A stretch of 12,141 bases of DNA from Nautiliaceae bacterium (GTDB lineage: Bacteria > Campylobacterota > Campylobacteria > Campylobacterales > Nautiliaceae). The stretch spans positions 1 to 12,141 of the forward strand of contig JAMOSM010000079.1 of assembly GCA_027063075.1 (NCBI GenBank). Direction: 5' to 3'. The position numbers and the translations under genes are program-made. Shown here piece by piece: positions 7,625 to 12,141 of this stretch (the stretch's first letter is position 1; each line of letters begins with the position of its first letter). The notes under the pieces are model-generated. The model saw nothing but the letters and a program-made list of their open reading frames with translations. It was not told the origin of the DNA and did not search any database.

Positions 7625-10107
7625 TTTTTCTCCTTAAATTCTGGGTGATAATCATTACTTTCATTTGAAGTTTTAAATTCAACAGGTTTTGAGATTTTTT
7701 GCATAATAGCACTTCCAACACCAAAAACAACAACTCCAAACCAGGCTCCCATTCCGGCAAACAGAATATTAACCCAGCCATAACCTTCTGCAACTCCTTG
7801 TCCATAGCTGTGAAGCCCTTGAGCTATATAGAAATTTACTCCAAAATAGGTAAATAAAATATAGAAAAACGATAAAAATGCTAAAAGTGAGAAAATAAAT
7901 TCACCTTTCATTTTAGGAATCATTTTTGTATGGATAACAATCGCATAAACTACCATACTTATTAAACTCCAAGTCTCTTTTGGGTCCCAGCTCCAATATC
8001 TTCCCCAGCTTTCATTTGCCCAAACACCTCCAAGAAACGTACCGATACTAAGCAGTGCAAGACCTATATATAAAGCAATATAGATAATATTATTTAACTG
8101 CTTAATCTGATTATCAAGGGGTCTGTATTTTCTTAAAGCAAACAAAATCAAATTTAAAAATCCAAGCATCGCTCCAACACCTAAAAATCCGTAACTTGAC
8201 GTAATAACCGCAACATGAATTAAAAGCCAGTAACTTTTAAGAACAGGTACAAGGTTTGTAATCTGAGGGTTAATATTATTCAAGTGTGCCACCATCATAA
8301 ACATACCTGCAACAAAAAGCCCGGCACCAAGTGCCAACATTGAACGTCTAAAGAAAATAACACTTGCAAATGCAGCACCCCACGCAATAAATACAATAGA
8401 TTCATAAGCATCAGACCATGGTGCATGTCCTGCTACATACCATCTTAAAAGCATATTAGCCGTATGAATTAAAATAGCAATCCATCCTAAAACAACTAAA
8501 GTTATTTCAAGTTTCCTAAACCTTTTTGATTTTAAAATTTCAACAAACCCTAAAATAATAGCCAAAAGCCCGATAGTCGTATAAACACCTATAAGTTTTG
8601 GGAAAACTTGAAGTCTGTTGTAAGTTATTTCCCATTTGATTCTGTTTTCACTTGGAAGTATATTTTTTGAATATGTTTTTTGAATCTCATAGATTTTCAT
8701 TCTTGTTTTATGTTCTAATACTACATCATAATTTCTAATTCCAAATGCCAAGTCTTTAAAAAGATTAAAATAAAACTGAGCATCAATTGGATTCATAAGC
8801 CCCATTTTAATAGCCTGAGATATATCATCAATACTAAACCATCTATAATTCATTTTCTCAGAATTAGGAGTTGGAAAAATTTTAAATATTTTTGCCGTAT
8901 ATACCTCAAATGCTACATAAACTCTTTCGTTTATTTTTATCCATTCCCTTTGTAAAACAGTTCTGTCTTTATCCGGTGTTTTAAAAGCCAAATCTATCTC
9001 TTTAGAAAATCTAAATTCCCCATTTGGAAGGAAAAACGCACTGTATGGGGCATATTTTCCTTTAATTCCTAACATTTTTCTGATTGCAGGATGCCCTACA
9101 TAAATTAAAGGAATATTTTGAAACTCATTTGGAAAAGCCACCATACCCGCAACAATCTGATTATAATCTAGCCCATACATTTTAGATTTTAACGTAAGTT
9201 TATGAACAATATCCAAATCTAAAGTATCCATAGGCTCAATTCTACCGCTTTTTTGAACTAAAACCCTGCTCCATTCATCTGCCACAGCCTTTGATTTTTC
9301 AGCATACTCTTTCAAATCAAAAGCATTTGAATAAGTAGCACCTAAAAACAGCACTAAAAACAGACTAAATAGCCCACTTTGTTTTAATTTTTTGATAGTT
9401 ATCATAAATCTACTCTTTTTATATATCATACTCCAGAAAAACCCTATAGCCATTAGTAAATATCCTAAATATGTAATATACATCCCCGGGTCGTGATTAA
9501 CTGAGAGAATACTCCCCTGTGCATCCATATCATAACTTGCCTGATAAAACCTGTATCCACCATAAACTAATATATGATTCATATAGATATGATAGTCAAA
9601 AAGTTTCTTTTTATTTGTATCATAAACAGAAACATAACTATCATAACTGCTTGGCTGCATACTCCCTGGATAATGTCTTAATACAAATTTATCAAGCTTT
9701 ACACAAAAGCCAAGTTTTTTAGGATATACATCAGTAGGATTAGACTTGCTCCTTTCTACCATAATTTCACATTTAGTCTCACCGTTTCTTAAATGAAGAG
9801 TTCCCTCATATCCAAAATACCTTGTAACCGCCGCACCTATTAAAATAACAATAATAGACAAATGCAAAATAAAAACAGGAGTTTTTTTATAAGTTTTATA
9901 TTTAAACATAACTCCTACTAAGTTAATTCCAAGAAGCCACATAAGCGCTTCAAACCATTTTGTTTCATAAACTCCGCCCCAGGCTTGTTCTAATGTATTA
10001 AAGCCTAAAGTTGCATAAATCTGTCCTGCCATAAAGAGCAAAGACAAAACAACAGCTGTTTCTAAAGAAAAAAATATATTCCCTAGTTTTTTTATACACT
10101 CTTTCAT
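7621..10107 (-). CDS. ccsBA: Fused cytochrome c synthetase CcsBA (system II)
   Basis: An 828-residue integral membrane protein that exports heme and ligates it to CxxCH motifs of apocytochromes c outside the cytoplasmic membrane. The N-terminal ResB/CcsB half has membrane helices near 12-32, 52-68, 77-95 and 209-228, with a periplasmic loop between the last two. A further hydrophobic segment at 245-262 leads into a large, probably periplasmic region to about 504. The CcsA half (505-800) has about eight helices and the tryptophan-rich heme-handling motif WANESWGRYWSWDPKETW at 696-713. By spacing against Helicobacter CcsBA, the heme-ligand histidines should be H82 and H726 (within the membrane) and H631 and H766 (periplasmic face); H561 in GHAPWS is also conserved. 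It is somewhat shorter than the Helicobacter fusion (about 936). Overlaps of 4 bp at both ends (with the thioredoxin-like and PhnA-like genes) indicate tight coupling. Confidence 0.95.
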   Translation of the reverse strand: MKECIKKLGNIFFSLETAVVLSLLFMAGQIYATLGFNTLEQAWGGVYETKWFEALMWLLGINLVGVMFKYKTYKKTPVFILHLSIIVILIGAAVTRYFGYEGTLHLRNGETKCEIMVERSKSNPTDVYPKKLGFCVKLDKFVLRHYPGSMQPSSYDSYVSVYDTNKKKLFDYHIYMNHILVYGGYRFYQASYDMDAQGSILSVNHDPGMYITYLGYLLMAIGFFWSMIYKKSRFMITIKKLKQSGLFSLFLVLFLGATYSNAFDLKEYAEKSKAVADEWSRVLVQKSGRIEPMDTLDLDIVHKLTLKSKMYGLDYNQIVAGMVAFPNEFQNIPLIYVGHPAIRKMLGIKGKYAPYSAFFLPNGEFRFSKEIDLAFKTPDKDRTVLQREWIKINERVYVAFEVYTAKIFKIFPTPNSEKMNYRWFSIDDISQAIKMGLMNPIDAQFYFNLFKDLAFGIRNYDVVLEHKTRMKIYEIQKTYSKNILPSENRIKWEITYNRLQVFPKLIGVYTTIGLLAIILGFVEILKSKRFRKLEITLVVLGWIAILIHTANMLLRWYVAGHAPWSDAYESIVFIAWGAAFASVIFFRRSMLALGAGLFVAGMFMMVAHLNNINPQITNLVPVLKSYWLLIHVAVITSSYGFLGVGAMLGFLNLILFALRKYRPLDNQIKQLNNIIYIALYIGLALLSIGTFLGGVWANESWGRYWSWDPKETWSLISMVVYAIVIHTKMIPKMKGEFIFSLLAFLSFFYILFTYFGVNFYIAQGLHSYGQGVAEGYGWVNILFAGMGAWFGVVVFGVGSAIMQKISKPVEFKTSNESNDYHPEFKEKK

Positions 10108-10523
10108 TTAGCAGCCTTATACCGATAATTCACATCTTTAAGAATTTTTAAAAATGTTTTAGGAGGTCTTGCTCCTATAAAAGAGTAAAAAAGCTCCCCG
10201 TTTGGTTTAATAAACAAAATTGTAGGAGTTGAACCTGTAAAATAATTTCTAACTTCTACCGGAAGGTTATCTCTATCCGCTAAATAAAAAACAGGAACAA
10301 AATTTTTGTTAATGTAATTTGCAACTTCATCATTTGTATAGACTTGAGTAGCAAGATATTTACACGGAGGACAGTTAGAAAGCGCCACATCCACCATAAT
10401 AAGTTTATTCTCTCTTTGAGCCAGATTTTTAGCCAAAGAGTAATTCATAGCCCACTGAACTTTACCGCTCCAATCAACCGCAAATAGGAAAACACCTACC
10501 AATAAAAAGAGTAATTTCCTCAT
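10104..10523 (-). CDS. Periplasmic thioredoxin-like protein, probable CcsX/ResA-type thiol reductase
   Basis: A 139-residue protein with an N-terminal hydrophobic export signal (KLLFLLVGVFLFAVDW, about 3-18) and a compact thioredoxin fold. The active-site motif is C51-P-P-C54 (SNCPPCKYL), the cis-proline lies in GSTPTILF (P100), and FIKPNGELFYSFIG forms the following strands. The signal has no obvious lipobox cysteine; cleavage or anchoring by this helix is undecided. It is the first gene of the long operon and overlaps ccsBA by 4 bp. In system II cytochrome c maturation a thioredoxin-like protein (CcsX/ResA) keeps the CxxCH cysteines reduced for CcsBA, so that is the likely job here (inference from context and motif). 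CcdA/DsbD, which would supply electrons across the membrane, is not in the window. The ribosome site is AAAAAAAAGG, eight bases before ATG. Confidence 0.88.
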   Translation of the reverse strand: MRKLLFLLVGVFLFAVDWSGKVQWAMNYSLAKNLAQRENKLIMVDVALSNCPPCKYLATQVYTNDEVANYINKNFVPVFYLADRDNLPVEVRNYFTGSTPTILFIKPNGELFYSFIGARPPKTFLKILKDVNYRYKAAK

Positions 10524-10544
10524 ATTTTCGCCTTTTTTTTAGGT

Positions 10545-10573
10545 ATTGTAGCAAAAAATTGATATTAAAAAAA
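10545..10573 (-). promoter_or_regulatory. Likely promoter of the cytochrome-assembly/heme operon
   Basis: On the minus strand an extended -10, TGC followed by TACAAT (10550-10545), lies in the 91-bp gap between the tetraheme cytochrome gene and the thioredoxin-like gene. At the -35 distance there is only a T-run (10573-10568), as is common in Campylobacterota promoters that rely on T-rich upstream DNA. The start of transcription would be near 10538, giving a leader of about 15 bases that begins in the A-tract of the ribosome site. No other promoter of similar quality is seen before the next eight genes. Confidence 0.55.
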
Positions 10574-10583
10574 CATTAAATGT
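10573..10583. promoter_or_regulatory. Perfect 11-bp palindrome upstream of the operon promoter
   Basis: ACATTAAATGT reads the same on both strands about a central A/T pair. Its centre is near -40 relative to the predicted start, the place where an activator touching RNA polymerase often binds. It does not match the FNR (TTGAT-N4-ATCAA) or the Campylobacter NssR-like (TTAAC-N4-GTTAA) consensus. Being short and AT-rich, it could be chance. Confidence 0.3.
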
Positions 10584-10595
10584 AAGATTTTAATT

Positions 10596-10629
10596 AAAAA
10601 GAAGAAAAAGAAGATTACTCTGAGTCTTC
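10596..10629 (-). terminator. Weak hairpin plus T-rich tail after the tetraheme cytochrome gene
   Basis: In the minus-strand transcript GAAGA (10629-10625) can pair with TCTTC (10614-10610) across a 10-base loop that contains the stop codon. It is followed by a pyrimidine-rich run, TTTTTC and TTCTTTTT. The stem is only five base pairs, so termination would be inefficient and some read-through into the thioredoxin/ccsBA operon is likely. Confidence 0.3.
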
Positions 10630-11178
10630 TTGTGAAAGTGTTTCTAAAAGGTTCGGATGGGCAAAGTTTGCCATTATATAATCATTATGACATTTAACAC
10701 ACGTTACGTCTTTTCCTGCTTTTTTAGCATCCCAGTATTGAGTTTTATGTATTTCTCTTACATTTTCAGCAAGTCCTACTGCTTTTTCCGGTTCTTTTAT
10801 TCCATGGTGACAACTTAAACATCCACTATCATATGTATAATGTTCCATTTCCCAGAAATTTTCTTTAAAATCAACTCTTTTTATAATTCCAAACTGAGCT
10901 AAGGCATCTCTTGTACCGCTTAATCCTTTTGCAAAAAGATATCCGATTAAAGAATCATGAGGTAAGTGACAGTCCGTACAGTGATGAACGGCAAACCCGT
11001 GAGGATTGTTTCCTCCGTGAACACTAAAATGAAAACTCTCAATCATAGGTTTCATTGTGTGACAATTAGCACAAAATTTAGGCTGCCCCGTAATATCCAC
11101 CATAACAGCCGCAATATAAGAAATACCAAGCCCTATTACAGCACCTGCAATTAATGCTCCAAGTGTAGATTTTTTCAT
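10615..11178 (-). CDS. NapC/NirT/NrfH-family membrane-anchored tetraheme cytochrome c
   Basis: A 187-residue quinol-oxidising cytochrome anchored by one N-terminal helix (about 5-27) with a periplasmic heme domain. Four CxxCH sites are present: 36-40 (CANCH), 67-71 (CTDCH), 120-124 (CLSCH) and 160-164 (CVKCH). The first is followed by T41-M42, giving the CxxCHxM motif whose methionine ligates heme 1 in NrfH. Size and heme count fit NrfH or short NapC-type proteins (about 160-200 residues). Such proteins pass electrons from menaquinol to a periplasmic reductase (NrfA, NapA or a hydroxylamine-oxidoreductase-like octaheme protein). No partner lies within this window, so the substrate pathway is open. 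It has its own promoter with a tandem repeat in the -35 slot, follows a sensor kinase, and precedes the CcsBA operon needed to mature it. Ribosome site AAAAAAAAGG; start unambiguous. Confidence 0.92.
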   Translation of the reverse strand: MKKSTLGALIAGAVIGLGISYIAAVMVDITGQPKFCANCHTMKPMIESFHFSVHGGNNPHGFAVHHCTDCHLPHDSLIGYLFAKGLSGTRDALAQFGIIKRVDFKENFWEMEHYTYDSGCLSCHHGIKEPEKAVGLAENVREIHKTQYWDAKKAGKDVTCVKCHNDYIMANFAHPNLLETLSQEDSE

Positions 11179-11201
11179 AACACACCTTTTTTTTAATTTG
11201 G

Positions 11202-11234
11202 ATTATATGTAATTTTAGTGCTTAAAAAGTGCTT
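11202..11234 (-). promoter_or_regulatory. Promoter of the tetraheme cytochrome gene with a 7+4+7 tandem repeat operator
   Basis: A perfect TATAAT (minus strand, 11207-11202) precedes the gene. Nine bases upstream lies AAGCACT-TTTT-AAGCACT on the minus strand (11234-11217; AGTGCTT-AAAA-AGTGCTT on the + strand), a perfect heptamer repeat with an 11-bp period. It occupies the -35 position, where there is no TTGACA-like hexamer. This geometry equals that of Pho-box sites bound by OmpR/PhoB-type regulators. The -10 is a good call; the operator role is inference. Confidence 0.55.
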
Positions 11235-11248
11235 TTTTTTACACTTTT
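11225..11248 (-). terminator. Possible weak terminator of the sensor kinase gene
   Basis: In the minus-strand transcript AAAAGTGT (11248-11241) pairs with GCACTTTT (11232-11225), including one G-U, across a loop of eight A. The stop codon TAA is at its edge. The T-run lies mostly within the stem rather than after it, so strength is doubtful, and the 3' arm coincides with one copy of the tandem repeat. Confidence 0.25.
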
Positions 11249-12141
11249 ATGACAAATACTGCTCCATTTTTTGAGTTTACAGCCTCAAGCGACCCTTTAA
11301 AATGCTGGGTTATAATAACTCTGCTCATATAAAGCCCAATTCCAGTTCCTTGAGACTGGAATTTAGTAGTAAAATAAGGCTCAAATATTTTATCCTTAAT
11401 CTCCTCAGGAATTCCCCCTGCATTATCTTCAATTTCTATTGTTTTGCCCTTAATTCTAATCCATATGGTTTTATTTTTAATGTTTCTTTCTTTTAAAACA
11501 TCAATTGCATTGTTTAAGATATTTAAAATTACCTGGGAAAATTCTGTTTTATATCCATAAATAGATTCTGTTTTTTTAATATCTAAAATTACATTTACTT
11601 TATTAGATTTAATCCTTGCATCAATAAGTTTTAAAGCATCTTCTACTATTTCTTTAGGAGAAAACTCCTGCTTTTTTGTATCTTTTTTAAAAAAATTTGT
11701 AAAATCATCTATTGTATCGCTCATATAATTAATCTGCATTAAAGCCTGTTCTTTAAATTTATTAAACCTATCTTTATCCAATTTTCCCATATTAAACGCC
11801 ATTTCCAAATTTTGAATAAGAAGTGAAAGCCTCGTTAGCGGATGTCGCCACTGATGAGCAATATTTCCAAGCATTTCCCCAAGTGCTGCAAGCTTACTCT
11901 GATGCATAAGAAGCTGCTCTTTCTGACGTCTTTTTTCTATTTCGTCTTTTACCCTTTTATCAAGTTCTTCATAAAACTTATAAAGAGGTTTTGAAAAAAA
12001 CACTCCAAGCGGAATTGCTATAAAAATTGAAATAACTATCATAATAAGAGCCATTTTTTGAGAAGCTTTGTTTGTTTTTGAAATTACAGATTTATTCTGG
12101 ATAAAAATCATTTTTATCTTATCCGAAAAACTTTTTACATA
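11239..12141 (-). CDS. Sensor histidine kinase, N-terminus outside the window
   Basis: The frame stays open from the stop at 11241-11239 to the window edge (300 full codons). The first in-window ATG (12111) is an unlikely start: coding continues upstream of it without a stop, and no convincing ribosome site is present. Numbering from that Met, a membrane helix spans about 20-40 and is most likely the second one, closing a periplasmic sensor domain that lies off the edge. A coiled, charged linker (48-75) leads to the histidine box GNIAHQWRHPLT with the phospho-acceptor H86. The ATP-binding domain has the N box (N200-N201 in NILNNA), G1 box DNAGGI (229-234), F box FEPYFTTK and G2 box GTGIGLYMS. 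The AHQWR(H/Q)PL style is common in Campylobacterota and Deltaproteobacteria sensors. No response regulator is visible; it may lie upstream off-window. The neighbouring tandem repeat promoter is a possible target. Confidence 0.93.
   Translation of the reverse strand, partial: YVKSFSDKIKMIFIQNKSVISKTNKASQKMALIMIVISIFIAIPLGVFFSKPLYKFYEELDKRVKDEIEKRRQKEQLLMHQSKLAALGEMLGNIAHQWRHPLTRLSLLIQNLEMAFNMGKLDKDRFNKFKEQALMQINYMSDTIDDFTNFFKKDTKKQEFSPKEIVEDALKLIDARIKSNKVNVILDIKKTESIYGYKTEFSQVILNILNNAIDVLKERNIKNKTIWIRIKGKTIEIEDNAGGIPEEIKDKIFEPYFTTKFQSQGTGIGLYMSRVIITQHFKGSLEAVNSKNGAVFVIKV

Noticed and set aside
7614..7805. 63-codon minus-strand frame at the ccsBA 3' end
   Set aside because: It is a different frame of the ccsBA and PhnA-like coding sequence, both of which are well supported by homology.
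10573..10583. Palindrome as an FNR or NssR-type box
   Set aside because: The half-sites do not match TTGAT/ATCAA or TTAAC/GTTAA spacing, so no regulator was named.
11187..11240. T8 runs near ribosome sites as phase-variation tracts
   Set aside because: They lie outside coding sequence and are short; runs of eight A/T are expected in DNA this AT-rich. They are mentioned only in connection with leaders.
1015..11496. Plus-strand open frames of 60-80 codons (for example at 1015-1227, 2033-2272, 2906-3118, 3459-3662, 5445-5657, 6602-6793, 9519-9722, 10966-11154, 11302-11496)
   Set aside because: Each lies antisense inside a well-identified minus-strand gene, lacks a ribosome site and has no recognisable protein features.
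12109..12111. ATG at 12111 as the start of the sensor kinase
   Set aside because: The reading frame continues upstream to the window edge without a stop, there is no good ribosome site, and a sensor domain is expected before the membrane helix.

Overview
The window is AT-rich, gene-dense bacterial DNA in which every recognisable gene lies on the minus strand, so the biology reads from high to low coordinates. The combination fits a Campylobacterota (former Epsilonproteobacteria) genome, and an anaerobic, respiring lineage such as the Nautiliales is my best guess: a fused system II cytochrome c synthetase (CcsBA), an oxygen-independent HemN as the coproporphyrinogen oxidase, a membrane-anchored tetraheme cytochrome, and a sensor kinase with an AHQWRHPL-type histidine box. 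The taxonomic call is inference from gene content and style, not from a marker gene.

Right end (about 10.6-12.1 kb): a sensor histidine kinase whose N-terminal part runs off the window, followed by a NapC/NrfH-type tetraheme cytochrome c with its own promoter. That promoter has a good -10 but no normal -35. In the -35 slot sits a perfect 7+4+7 tandem direct repeat (AGTGCTT on the + strand), the layout bound by OmpR/PhoB-type response regulators. This is the most intriguing regulatory signal seen here.

Centre (1.6-10.5 kb): one long, tightly packed transcription unit with a plausible promoter at about 10545-10573. Its order is a periplasmic thioredoxin-like protein, CcsBA, a PhnA/YjdM-family zinc-ribbon protein, hemA, hemE, hemB, hemC, hemN, and an unrecognised 232-residue protein. 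Four junctions are 4-bp ATGA overlaps and the other gaps are 1-31 bp, so translation is probably coupled. The unit joins the synthesis of heme precursors (glutamyl-tRNA to protoporphyrinogen, except the HemL and HemD steps) to the covalent attachment of heme to c-type cytochromes. The adjacent tetraheme cytochrome is a natural client of that machinery. The PhnA-like protein and the last gene have no known role in the pathway and are the best candidates for something undescribed.

Left end (1-0.88 kb): a DJ-1/PfpI-family gene with its own well-formed promoter. A strong intrinsic terminator is built into its last codons, and the 5' part of an unrecognised gene follows, whose ribosome-binding site starts immediately after the terminator U-tract.

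No RNA genes, insertion sequences, CRISPR arrays, attachment sites or origins were seen, and no stretch longer than 300 bases lacks a gene. No wholly new multi-gene system is evident; most of the content is core metabolism with a few unexplained passengers and regulatory signals.
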